From: Cryptomeria japonica
Taxonomy: Eukaryota > Streptophyta > Pinopsida > Cupressales > Cupressaceae
Length of the DNA: 64,000 nt
NCBI RefSeq assembly: GCF_030272615.1
Contig: NC_081412.1
Location: forward strand, 689,884,083 to 689,948,082
Direction: 5' to 3'
The position numbers were made by a program, and so were the translations under genes. The notes below the pieces were generated by a model. The model was not told where the DNA came from and ran no database searches. It saw only the letters and a list, made by a program, of their open reading frames with translations. Shown here piece by piece: positions 10,706 to 21,235 of the stretch; position 1 is the stretch's first letter, and each line of letters starts with the position of its first letter.

Positions 10706-11750
10706 TGTTAGGTCCCAGAGACAACTGAGAGGGGGGGGTGAATCAGTTGTCTAATAAATTCAAACCAAAAACTAATTAACCAACTTAATGCTTAATACCG
10801 GTAAACCAATTAAGTATGTCGGTAGATAGTGTTAACAGTAAATTGCTATACCAATAAGGATTAATGCATGAAACATAAACATAAAGTCATTCACAACACA
10901 TAACACCAATATTTGTACGTGGAAACCCTGTAAGGGGAAAAACCATGGTGGGAAACCTTACCCACAATCAGTTGATACTACTGCAGATAGTAAGTGTACA
11001 TAGATGGGGTTTGTACATGTAGAAAGGCCAATAGCCTAGAGCTCACTGCTCAATCACAAAATGGGAGTCACACTGACTACAATTGGATGGTTAAATCCAA
11101 TAAGAATGTACTGCACAAAATAGCATCTTCATATGCTGGATTCAGTACCGGTGTAATGCTAATATGCTTTTACAAAAATCTAAATTCACCTTCAAATGAT
11201 GTCTTCGTGTATATCCCTACTTGATCTCGCATATACCTTGACTTAATTCTTTTTCACATTCCACACTTGATCTTACAAATAAGATCTTACATTTATACCA
11301 TACCCTAAGACCAATTTTAGTAGGTCGACTCTACAAGATATTACAATAAAACATTTTTATACAATATAATATCTAATGAAATAACCAATTAAACATGTTG
11401 GCTTAATGCATTTACAACAATAATAAATCATCTCCATAGCATGCCATGCTGATCTGGAAAAGATAAACCTATCGGTGTAACCCTAGATAACCTGGACCTA
11501 TTTGCCAGTAAAAGCAAATATGCAAATATGAATATACCAATGATTAATTCCTCAAAATAAAGTGTCCACATGATGTCTTCGACATTACCAAGTGTCTTCC
11601 ATATCATTCCAGGTACCAATGAACAATATATCCTGCCGGTGAACCATATACCAGTAACTGTTGCACAGTTTACTTGCTTGCCGGTGAATGTTGCTGGATT
11701 TTCAAAGTAGGTGTTGACATCAATGACAAAACCATACCAAAAAACCAACA
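10706..11750 (-). repeat. 3' LTR of Copia-2
   Basis: It starts TGTTAGGTCC, ends ACCAACA and is followed by a polypurine tract. It carries the G-run motif and a GGAAACCC..GGGGAAAAACCA box shared with the other copia LTRs in this window. Confidence 0.93.
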
Positions 11751-11764
11751 ATCTCCCCCTTTAG
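11751..11764 (-). other. Polypurine tract of Copia-2
   Basis: In element sense it reads CTAAAGGGGGAGAT immediately before the 3' LTR. Near-identical tract and flank occur in Element A (8063-8076). Confidence 0.75.
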
Positions 11765-12132
11765 CATTGATGGTAACACAAAATGGAAAAACCATCAAAA
11801 TGCCAAATACAAAAACCAACAATCTCCATTTCTCCCCCTGGGAGTAACATGTGTTTATCCAAAGATTTATTTTCAATACAAATCTCTGATACCAATTTCT
11901 CATACCAATCTCTCCTTAAATATGTTTTTCAAAATCTCTCCCCAAAAAGATAATGTGTTTTTCCATAGATATCTCTCCCCCTTTGACATCAAATGCCAAA
12001 GTCATAAAAGTCAAGTTCATAAAAAATACCAACTACTCCCCTCTGAGAAGTAGCTTCCTCATCAATTACCGGAATAAAAGATTTGTCTTTTTAATTCTGT
12101 CAGTTGATGACAATCATCAATTGTCTAAGTCT

Positions 12133-13710
12133 CTACCGGTGGTGGTATGACTCCAAGCTGATCTCTGAGATATTTAAAGTCTCCTTAGGCAAAGGTTTTG
12201 TGAAAATATCTGCAAGTTGTTCTTTAGTATTCACATAAACCAGTTTTATCTCCTTTTCTTCAACTTTTTCCCTTAGAAAATTTAGTTTGATAGAAGCATG
12301 TTTTGTTTTAGAATGTAATACCAGATTCTTAGATATATCAATTGCTGCAGAATTATCACAGTATATAGTAAAGGGTTCCTTACATTTTACCTTCATGTCT
12401 TTCAACATTTGCTTAAGCCATAATACCTATGTATAGTTAGTTGCTGCTGCAACATATTCTGATTCTGTTGTTGATAAAGATGTACAACTTTGTTTCTTAC
12501 TTAACCAAGAAACTAATGTCTTTCCAAGAAAGAATGTTCCTCCAGTGATGCTTTTTCTATCATCTACATCTCCTGCCCAATTTGCATCTATGTATGCACA
12601 TAGATCAAAATTTTCATCTTTAGGATACCATAATCCAAGATTTCTTGTGCCTTGTAAGTACCAGAAAATCCTTTTTACTACTGATTCATGATTTTCCCTA
12701 GGATTACTCTAAAATCTAGAAACAATACATACTGCATTCATAATATCAGGCCTGGTTTGTGTCAAATACAGTAAACCTCCTATCATAGATTTGTATCTAG
12801 TTGGATTAACAGGTGTAGATTCATCCCTTTGAGATAATTTGTCATTTGTAGTCATAGGTGTGCTTACCGGTTTAGAGTTTTCCATCCCAAATTTCTTTAG
12901 TAATTATTTTAAGTACTTGGATTGACTCAAAAATATACCTTTATCAATTTGAGAAATTTGCAAACCTAAAAAGAATTTTATTTCTCCAATCATAGACATT
13001 TCAAATTCTTGGTGCATTTCAAGAGAAAAATCCTTACATAATTCATCTTCTCCTCCAAAGATTATATCATCAACAAATACTTCAATAATCAAGATGTCAT
13101 CATTAGTTATTTTGTAGTATAAATTGCTATCTACATTTTCTTTAGTAAAACCAATCTTCAAAAGATACTTATCCAACCTTGCATACCAAGCTCTTGGGGC
13201 TTGTTTCAATCCATACAGAGCTTTTCTTAACCTGCAAACCATATCATTGTCATCTGTCAAAGAAAGTTCATCAGGTTGTTCAATATATACTTCTTCTTCA
13301 AGATCTCCATTCAAAAATGCACATTTAATATCCATTTGATAAACTTTGTAGTCCTTGTGAGCTGCAAAAGCCAAGAATAATCTAACTGCCTTAATTCTGG
13401 CTATCAGTGCAAAGGTTTCATTGTAATTAACTCCTTCTTTCTAAGAATATCCCTTACACACTAGTCTTGCTTTATTTCAGACAACCTTACCATCTTCATT
13501 AAGTTTGTTTCTAAATACCCATTTAGTTCCAATTACATTTTTATCTTTAGGTCGGGGAACTAATGTCCAAGTATTATTTTTCTCAATTTGTCCTAATTCT
13601 TCTTCCATAGCTTTAATCCAAAATTTATCTTCACATGCCTCATTGATAGATGATGCTTCAATTTGAGAAATAAGACATACCTCTTCATTTGCCAATCTTC
13701 CTCTTGTCAT
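12133..13710 (-). CDS. pol: Copia-2 reverse transcriptase and RNase H (several stops)
   Basis: The RT begins with [19 protein letters not shown] (13710-13480), then [36 protein letters not shown] and the catalytic box VFVDDIIFGG (12904-13374). RNase H follows with CDNSAAI and SKTKHASIKLNFLREKV, ending in EQLADIFTKPLP (12133-12408). Stops break it at several places, including near 12904 and 13440. Domain order and spacing fit a full-length copia pol. Confidence 0.9.
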
Positions 13711-13940
13711 AACTCGTTTAAATTTGTTTCCAGTTATCTAATCTTTAGAACGATTCAATCTTACATACCAAGGTGTCTTAGTTTGTTGTTCTTCAATTAT
13801 TGTGGAATCTTCTGATGATATTGGGGTAATTGGATCTTCATTCTGTACTGGTGGATTCAGTATAGGTTCATTTGTCACAATTTCTGTTGTCAGTTCAGAG
13901 TCTATATACCTTGAAGTTCCTCTGAATTGTTCATCAATCT

Positions 13941-14580
13941 TTACATTTGTACTCTCAACAATTCTCTACAATCTTTAATTAAAACATCTATATGCCTTGC
14001 TCTTAGATGAATAACCAAGAAATATTCCTTCATCACTTCTAGGATCAAATTTGCCAATATACTCATCTCTTTTAATATAACATTTACTTCCAAAAATTCT
14101 GAAATACTTAAGAGTAGGAGTGTTACCAAACCATAGTTCATGAGGGGTCTTACCGGTTTCACCTTTGATGTGAACTTTGTTGAATGTATAGACAGTAGTG
14201 CTAACTGCCTCTCTCCAATACACATGAGGTAGATTTGCTTCTAATAACATACTTCTAGCTGCATCCAAGATAGTTTTGTTTTTCCTTTCAACAACTCCAT
14301 TCTATTGTGGTGTCCAAGGTGCTGACAACTATCTTCTGATTCCATTCACTTCATAGAATGTATTAAAGTCCTTAGATGTGAATTCTCCTCCTTGATCTGA
14401 TCTTAAACATTTGATTTTCTTACCAGTTTCATTTTCAACCATTGCTTTGAATAGTTTGAACTTTCCAAGTGCTTTTGATTTCTCTCTGAGAAAAGTAACC
14501 CAACATATTCTAGAATAATCATCAATAATTAGCATGAAATATCTATCACCTTGTAAGCTTCTGGTTCTAGCTGGCCACAT
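13941..14580 (-). CDS. pol: Copia-2 integrase (broken)
   Basis: It includes YFMLIIDDYSRICWVTF, the second catalytic Asp in KCLRSDQGGEFTS, and after a frame break TPHELWFGNTPTLKYFRIFG and IFLGYSSKSKAYR. The PQQNG/ERKN region falls between the two pieces and contains a stop. It would have inserted element cDNA into the genome. Confidence 0.85.
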
Positions 14581-14684
14581 AAATCAATGTGAATTAAATC
14601 AAGAGCATTATTGGATTTTTCTGGAATACTTTTGAAACTAGCTCTAACTTGTTTTCCAAATTGACATTCCTTACAAATTGTATT

Positions 14685-15707
14685 CTAAGGTTTCATAATT
14701 TTAGGTAGATCTCTAACTGCCTTAGAAGTACTAATTTTTACCATGCAATCAAAGTTTACATGATATAATCTCTTATGCCATAACCAACTTTCATCTATAT
14801 GTGCAATTAAGCATGCCTTTTCACTGTTATTCAAATGAAAGATATTGCCTCTAGTCTGAATACCGGTTGCAATTTCCAAACCAGTTCTATTCATGATTTT
14901 ACATTTTCCAGTTTTAAATTGTAACTGAAATTCCTTCTCAACTAATTGACCAACACTTAAAAGATTATGCTTTAATCCTTCAACATAGTAGACATTGTCA
15001 GTGTTATTCTTACCATCAAGAGATATTGAACCCTTACCTTTGATTGAATAGGCTTTGTCATCTCCAAATCTTACTAAACCTCCATTGTATTCTTGAAAGT
15101 TCAAGAATTTACCTTTGTATCCAGTCATGTGATGTGAGCATCCTGAGTCAATAATCCATTCATCCTTTGCTTCAACTTTAGCTGCTAGGGCTTGTTCTAC
15201 TGGTTGAGCAGTAGGTGCTAGTTGATCTTCTATTGTAGCAACAAAAACACATCCGTTGTCTGTTGGATCTTCATTAGAATCATCAGTCACACCTTCATCA
15301 GCAATGTAACAAGATTTATCTTTGTTCTTTTTAAATTTGTATCTCTGATATTTAGAATTAGGCTTGTATGTTTTTCTAGCTTCTTCTCTTAGTCTAGCAT
15401 GTCTATCAGGGCATCTTGAAGCCATATGACCAATCTTATTGCAGTTAAAACATTTAAAGGGTGCTTTACCTTCATACTTACTTCTAATTGGACCTTTTGG
15501 CATTTTCCTTGCAAATAGTGCTTCAAGTTCTTTAAGCTCTTCATTCTCCATTCTAGATTCTTCAAGTTTTCTTGCATAAAAGGCTCTCCAGTCTAATTTG
15601 TCAAATGATGGAGCAGATAATGTTGATGATTTAAAGGCCAAATCAGTCTTTATAGTAGCAACAGGACCAACTTCCTCAATTTCAAAGGCTGAAAGTTTTC
15701 CAATCAA
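14685..15707 (-). CDS. pol: Copia-2 Gag C-terminus, CCHC knuckle, aspartic protease and GAG-pre-integrase
   Basis: In phase with Gag upstream. A charged linker precedes an intact knuckle CFNCNKIGHMASRC (CX2CX4HX4C). About 110 residues on is the protease site WIIDSGCSHHMTG, and near the end the pre-integrase motif ESWLWHKRLYHVNFD. At 340 codons it is the longest undamaged stretch of this element. It ends at a stop before the integrase core. Confidence 0.9.
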   Translation of the reverse strand: MIGKLSAFEIEEVGPVATIKTDLAFKSSTLSAPSFDKLDWRAFYARKLEESRMENEELKELEALFARKMPKGPIRSKYEGKAPFKCFNCNKIGHMASRCPDRHARLREEARKTYKPNSKYQRYKFKKNKDKSCYIADEGVTDDSNEDPTDNGCVFVATIEDQLAPTAQPVEQALAAKVEAKDEWIIDSGCSHHMTGYKGKFLNFQEYNGGLVRFGDDKAYSIKGKGSISLDGKNNTDNVYYVEGLKHNLLSVGQLVEKEFQLQFKTGKCKIMNRTGLEIATGIQTRGNIFHLNNSEKACLIAHIDESWLWHKRLYHVNFDCMVKISTSKAVRDLPKIMKP

Positions 15708-15722
15708 TGTATCCCTAGTTAC

Positions 15723-16274
15723 TTATGTATTAGGCATTGTTCTTAACTCATTTATAGTAGTAACTTTCATTTTATATGCCAATGGAAAACCTCTTAAGAT
15801 TTTTGAAACAATTTCATCCTCACTCAAGGTTCCTCCACAACATTTAATACCCAAAACAATTTCATTTACTCTTTCCATAAAAGCAAAAATCCTTTCATCT
15901 TCTTCCATTTTCAGATGTTCATACCTGACTTGAAAGCTTTCAAGTTTTGCAATTTTGACTATGGAATCTCCTTCATTCAGTGTTTCCAAGTGATCCCAAA
16001 TAGCTTTAGCAGTAGACCTATCTAATAATCCCATGATTTGTTGATCTGATAATGCGCTCAAAAGTGCTTCTCTTGCTTTGCAATCATTTTCTTCATCTTT
16101 AGCTAAGGTAGTTGGAGCAGTCTGACCAGCTACAGTAGTAGTATAACCATTCTTAGTAACTTCCCAGATGTCTTTACCAATGCAATTCAGATGTGTCTCC
16201 ATTCTGATCTTCCATATCCCATAGTTGGTTCCATCAAGTTTAGGACTGTCCTTCCTGAAATAATTAGTAGACAT
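15723..16274 (-). CDS. gag: Copia-2 Gag, N-terminal part
   Basis: The ATG at 16274 (MSTNYFRKDSPKLDG) is a typical copia Gag start. GTNYGIWKIRMETHL, the WDHLETLNEGD-like centre and FAFMERVNEIVLG follow, as in UBN2-type Gag. A TAA at about 15723 interrupts the frame, which continues in phase at 15707. Confidence 0.87.
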   Translation of the reverse strand: MSTNYFRKDSPKLDGTNYGIWKIRMETHLNCIGKDIWEVTKNGYTTTVAGQTAPTTLAKDEENDCKAREALLSALSDQQIMGLLDRSTAKAIWDHLETLNEGDSIVKIAKLESFQVRYEHLKMEEDERIFAFMERVNEIVLGIKCCGGTLSEDEIVSKILRGFPLAYKMKVTTINELRTMPNT

Positions 16275-16314
16275 TGGATCTCCTCGAGTTGTTAAACTTC
16301 TGTAAAAGAGGACT

Positions 16315-16328
16315 AGGCTCTGATACCA
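16315..16328 (-). other. Primer-binding site of Copia-2
   Basis: The complement is TGGTATCAGAGCCT, two bases from the LTR. The leader after it resembles that of Element A. Confidence 0.85.
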
Positions 16329-16330
16329 AT

Positions 16331-17375
16331 TGTTAAGTCCTGGAGACAACTGAGAGGGGGGGTGTGAATCAGTTGTCTAATAAATTCAAACCAAAACTAA
16401 TTAACCAACTTAATGCTTAATACCGGTAAACCAATTAAGTATGTCAGTAGACAGTGTTAACAGTAAATTGCTATACCGGTAAGAATTAATGCATGAAACA
16501 TAAACATAAAGTCATTCACAACACATAACACCAATATATGTATGTGGAAACCCTGTAAGGGGAAAAACCACAGTGGGAAACCTTACCCACAATCAGATGA
16601 TACTACTGCAAATAGTAAGTGTACATAAATGGGGTCTGCACATGTAGAAAGGCCAACAGCCTAGAGCTTACTGCTCAATCACAAAATGGGAGTCACATTA
16701 ACTACAATTAGATGGTTAAATCCAATAAGAATGTACTGCACAAAATAGCATCTTCATATGCTGGATTTAGTACCGGTGTAATGCTGATATGTTTTTACAA
16801 AAACCTAACTTCACCTTCAAATGATGTCTTCGTGTATATCCCTACTTGATCTCACATATACCTTCACTTAATTCTTTTTCGCATTCCACACTTGATCTTA
16901 CAAATAAGATCTTACATTTATACCATACCCTAAGACCGATTTTAGTAGGTTGGATCTACAAGATATTACAATAAAACATTTTTATACAATATAATATCCG
17001 ATGCAATAACCGATTAAACATGTCAACTTAATGCATTTACAACAATAATAAATCATCTCCATAGCGTGCCATGCTGATCTGGAAAAGATAAACCTGCTGG
17101 TGTAACCCTAGATAACCTGGACCTATTTGCCGGTAAAAGAAAATATGCAAATATGAATATACCAATGATTAATTATTCAAAACAAAGTGTCCACATGATG
17201 TCTTTGACATTACCAAGTGTCTTCCATATCATTCCAGGTACCAGTGAAAAATATATCTTCCTGGTGAACCATATACCAGTAACTGTTGCAAAGTTTACTT
17301 GTTTGCTGGTGAATGTTGCTGGATCTTCAGAATAAGTGTTGACATCAATGACAAAACCATACCAAAATACCAACA
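16331..17375 (-). repeat. 5' LTR of Copia-2
   Basis: It starts TGTTAAGTCC beside the primer-binding site, ends ACCAACA and is followed by the ACCAA duplication. It has the same length as its partner. Confidence 0.93.
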
Positions 17376-17380
17376 ACCAA

Positions 17381-18179
17381 TACCAGGTACTTGTTTGGTT
17401 ATGTGCAGCATTAGACAAACAAGTAGGTTTCCAAATCTAAATGTTCCCTTTTTGTCTTTCTTTATCTTTCCCAAATTGTCAATCAATTCATCTTTAAGCC
17501 ATTTGCACACATCTATTTTTGCATTATCATTAATCATATCATAGGCACTTTTAATGCATAGGCTAGAGACTCAGTTTAACCTATTTGCATGTGTATTTTT
17601 GTAGCCTAAGATCATACTAATGAATTTGACATTGATATTCATTACATCATTTACCCTTAAAGATCTGTTGTCATATGTTGCACTGGATAGGTTTATCACT
17701 AGGTCATTTGAGATCTTCTTTGTTTTACCAGGTCTGTTACGGGTGGAGGGTAACCCTGTCATAGCCTTTACTACTTCTTTTGTGATTTTGTGAACTAAGT
17801 CCAACCAGAAGAATGCACCATGTACCCTGCTTAGTACTATCTTTATAACATCCTAAGGAAAATCCAAGATAATGAGAATTTTAGTAAAACCTAGGGTTTC
17901 AACTATCTTGTGTTCAGGTTTGATATAACCAGATTCATCACAAATTATAGATTTATACATATTCTTAATTTCCTCATCACCTAATTCCTCTATATGACAA
18001 TGTATATACATTCTAGGGTCTTTAGCAAAAACTACTCCCTTAGGAATTTTAGAAAATGCACCAATGTTATCATCTTTCTTGGCAATTTCAAGAACCAACT
18101 GGAATACGGGTCCAGGGAATTTAATAACTTTGACAATAGTAGGTTTTGAAATGAATTTAGGAGTAGATGAAGAAGCCAT
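17381..18179 (-). CDS. Element A ORF2, N-terminal part (unknown protein)
   Basis: It starts at an ATG at 18179 (MASSSTPKF). The frame is continuous to the Copia-2 insertion except for two stops (near 17850 and 17568). Visible segments are an N-terminal basic stretch, HCHIEELGDEEIKNMYKSI, WLDLVHKITKEVV..MTGLPS, NRSLRVNDVMNINVKFIS and FRFGNLLVCLMLHITKQVPG. I do not recognise a named domain. The reading frame passes across the Copia-2 insertion point into 10705 when one target-duplication copy is discounted, so the two parts are one ORF. It occupies the place where pol would be expected. Confidence 0.6.
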
Positions 18180-18752
18180 GGTTATAAATACCTTTATCTG
18201 CCTTAAGGAATGATTGCTTGATGAATTACTTCACTTCTTTGCTTGGAATGCCTTCGCTCGGGAATTTTCGTGCTCTCGAAGATTTGAATTCTGGGTGAAA
18301 TAAAAATGGAGCCAAAACACTTGTTTTATAATGTTAATTTCGCCAGCCACCACATTTAATTCTTGTGGGTTAAGTAATGACTTAACATATCTGCTAGTAT
18401 AGAAGTAGTTTCAACTTCTCACCATCAACCGAGGGAATAATAGCATGTTTCACATTTGGTTGTTAAACCCTCAAAGGAATTTTCTTCAGTTAGATGAAGA
18501 GTCTCTTGCCGATGGAGTGTTACTCTATTCTGCTGGTGGAGTGTTACTTTGTTCTACCAGTGGAGGAGTATTCCTATCAACATTTAGATTTTACTTTCTG
18601 ATCCATTATTTTGAGAATTCTTGCTTTACCTCTTCAACCTTTTCTTTACCTTTCAAACTAGCACCATTATTACTTGTCGGTGATGCCTTACTTTTGTAGA
18701 ATTTTGCAATATGTCCAATCTTGCTGCAAGCATAATAGGTCACATTGTTTTT

Positions 18753-19622
18753 CTAAATAGCTTTCCCATATCCTATGCTAGTTTGTGTTTTACACTGATT
18801 AGATAAGTGTCCAAATCTTCCACAAACATAACATCTTACATTCATTCTACAATTTTCTGAATTATGACCAATTTTGTTGCATTTGGAACATTGACCAGTG
18901 GGGGTATTGGTGTTTTGATTATTTCTAGATTTACATTGATTTGCTCTTTGACCATACTTGTTACAATTAAAGCATTTTCCATTAAATTTGTAAGTAGTAG
19001 GTTGTCTTACCGGTTTGCTATGATCATGTGTGTTTGCAGTACTGGAGCTTTCACCAACTTCAAAGCCAAGGCCATTAGTGTCACCATTTGGTTTTGGTTT
19101 TTTTAGCAAGTCACCAAGTTCTTCTGAGCTTTTCTTGAATTTTTCTTTGTTTTGATTTGTCGTAGCCAGTTCTCCTTCCAAGATACCTTTTTGTCTCATG
19201 AGATCATTTGAGTCATTTTGTGCATGCATCAGATCTGTCTTCAACATATCATTTTCATAAGTAAATCTTGTGTTTTCATTTGCAGCATCATTCAGTCTTC
19301 TAGTCAAGTCTTCTTCATTTTTCTTTCTATCTTCAATTTCTTTACAAAATCTCATAGTCATATCCTGCATCTCATTATTTTTTGTCATTTTTTCTTATTT
19401 CAGCTTACTCATCAGATCACTAAGAGTTTCCTTTTCATCATTCTCATTTTGCATCTTTTCACAAAGTTCTCTTCTCTTGTTTCTTGCAATGGTAAGATTT
19501 TCTTGAAGTGCTTGAATAATATCCTGTGCAGCCTTTAGATCATCTTCAAGTTTGATATTTTTCAACTTTTCTATATCATAGTCTAAGAGAGTTGCTTCTA
19601 ATTGCTTCATCAAGTTTTCCAT
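18753..19622 (-). CDS. Element A ORF1: coiled-coil protein with CCHC zinc knuckles (Gag-like)
   Basis: It starts with a methionine at 19622 (MENLMKQLEAT). One stop near 19390 interrupts an otherwise continuous frame of about 290 codons. The first two thirds are a heptad-rich, highly charged coiled coil (residues about 1-150). Then come a serine/asparagine linker and three knuckles: CFNCNKYGQRANQC, CSKCNKIGHNSENC and CYVCGRFGHLSNQC. The first has Gln where His is expected. A degenerate fourth follows the terminal stop. The knuckles imply RNA binding, as in retroelement Gag. The usual copia Gag (UBN2) fold is not visible, so capsid function is uncertain. Confidence 0.75.
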
Positions 19623-19677
19623 CTCTATCAGTGTCAAAATATTCCTCAAGTTGTTAGGCTTCTGAAAATAGAGGACC

Positions 19678-19691
19678 AGGCTCTGATACCA
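19678..19691 (-). other. Primer-binding site of Element A
   Basis: The complement is TGGTATCAGAGCCT, matching the initiator-Met tRNA 3' end. The 40-50 bases that follow in the element sense closely resemble the leader of Copia-2. Confidence 0.85.
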
Positions 19692-19693
19692 AT

Positions 19694-20479
19694 TGTTAGG
19701 ATTCCCAAAGATATTGAGAGGGGGGGTGAATCAATATCTAACCGATATATCAATTTACTTGATTTAAAACATGTAAAGCATATCAATATTGTGTACCGGT
19801 GAACATAAATAGTGTAGTAAACAAGAATAACAACATCCACAAGAAAACACACCATAACATAGTAGTTTAACGAGGAAACCCAGTGTGGGAAAAACCTCAG
19901 TGGGATTTGTGACCCACAATATTTGCTTACTGGCCAATAAGTGAATATTACTCTTACAATAGGGGCCTACACATGCAAGAAGGCCAAGTGCCTAGAGCTC
20001 ACTGCTCAATTACAAAATGGGAAGTCTCATTGACTTACAAAATGGATTATGCAAATCCAATGTCTTGTACTGCTTCAAAATAGCATCTACTATGCCAAAT
20101 CCAGTACTGGTTTTAGCTCTGCTTCATACATAAACCCTTAACCTATAATTCGCATATTAGGTCTATCGTATTTCGCCTATCTACTTCCTTACAAAAAGTT
20201 CTATAATAATCTCATACATATATGAGTCATTTTACAACTTGCCAAGTCGGCTTACAATGATTTTACAATTAATTACAAAATATATTATAAACAAAATTCT
20301 TGTCGGCCTGGATGCTGGTATACTTCCTTTCACTGTCGGTGTTCTATGTGCCAGTGTAGAGTCTGTTGTTGTTGGTGCCAATAAATTGTCTTGCCGGTAT
20401 CATATGATTGCAACGTTGCCATCAATGACAAAATCTTCAATCACCTACAATATCTCATTGGAGTGTGCATTTACCAATA
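19694..20479 (-). repeat. 5' LTR of Element A
   Basis: It starts TGTTAGG beside the primer-binding site and ends CCAATA, a decayed CCAACA. Differences from the other LTR are scattered, which suggests an old insertion. Confidence 0.9.
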
Positions 20480-21235
20480 GTATGGACATCCATCAAAGCA
20501 TAAAAGATAGAGGAATTTTGTCAGATGTAGTTGCAACTGCTCTATTAGACATGTATGTAAAATTTGGAAGCATAGACAAGGCATGGGAACTATTTGATGG
20601 ATTGCCTCAAAAAAATGTGGTTTCCTAGACTGCAATGATTGTCGGATATGCACAAAATGGATTTGTTGAGAAGGCTTTAGAAACTTTCAAGCAAATGCAA
20701 TCGGCAGGTCTAAAGCCAAATTCCATGACCATTGCTACTATCCTCCTTGCCTGTGCCAAAATGGGAGATTTGGAATAGGGTATGGACATTCATCGAAGCA
20801 TAAAGGATAGAGGAATTTTGTCAGATGTTGTAGTTGCAACTGCCCTGGTAGACATGTATGCAAAATGTGGAAGCATAGACAAGGCACATGAATTGTTTGA
20901 TAGAATGTTTGAAAGAAATTTTGTCTCATGGACTGCAATGATTGTTGGATATGCACAAAATGGATTTGTCGAAAAGGGTTTAGACACTTTCAAGCAAATT
21001 AAATTGGTAGGCATAAAGCCAAATTCCACAACCTTTGCCAACATCCTCCCTGCCTGTGCAAAAATGGGAGCTTTGGAACAGGGTATGGACAACCATCAAA
21101 GCATAATGGATAGAGGAATTTTGTTAGGTGTTGTACTTGCAAATGCCCTGCTTGACATGTATGCAAAATGTGGAAACATGAACAAAGCTCATGAATTGTT
21201 TGATATGATGCTACAAAGAGATGTGATCTCATGTG
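20480..21235 (+). pseudogene. PLS-class pentatricopeptide-repeat gene relic, right fragment
   Basis: PPR proteins bind organellar RNA and guide editing or processing. Three consecutive copies of a ~300-bp unit start at about 20484, 20782 and 21085. Each encodes a P-L-S triplet with DIH.SIKDRGILSDVV, LVDMYAKCGSIDKAHELFDRM, SWTAMIVGYAQNGFVEK and ILPACAKMGALEQG. The first unit has small deletions and a stop (SWTAMI to S-stop). The second stays open into the third. Homology fades after VIS at about 21235, so no E or DYW domain is seen. Element A splits the gene at 7295/20480. Confidence 0.88.

Larger units (their letters stand above)
10706..17375 (-). mobile_element. Copia-2: complete but decayed Ty1/copia element nested in Element A
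   Basis: Equal-length LTRs of 1045 bp (10706-11750 and 16331-17375) flank gag, protease, integrase, RT and RNase H in copia order on the minus strand. ACCAA is duplicated at 10701-10705 and 17376-17380. In the first 200 bases the two LTRs differ at roughly one base in 15-20 by eye, so the insertion is not recent. It splits ORF2 of Element A. Confidence 0.95.
7296..20479 (-). mobile_element. Element A: large LTR retrotransposon without recognisable pol, probably non-autonomous
   Basis: Two related LTRs (7296-8062 and 19694-20479) flank the element, and GTATG is duplicated at 7291-7295 and 20480-20484. A primer-binding site adjoins the right LTR and a polypurine tract adjoins the left LTR, so it reads on the minus strand. 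Removing nested Copia-2 (10706-17375 and one ACCAA copy) leaves about 6.5 kb. The interior then has ORF1 (coiled coil and CCHC knuckles) and ORF2 (long, unknown). I see no protease, integrase, RT or RNase H motifs. A solo LTR of the same family sits at 23962-24768. Confidence 0.88.

Noticed and set aside
17295-17537. Minus-strand frame running from Element A ORF2 into the Copia-2 LTR as a fusion protein
   Set aside because: The second half is LTR sequence. The ORF2 frame truly continues at 10705 on the other side of Copia-2.
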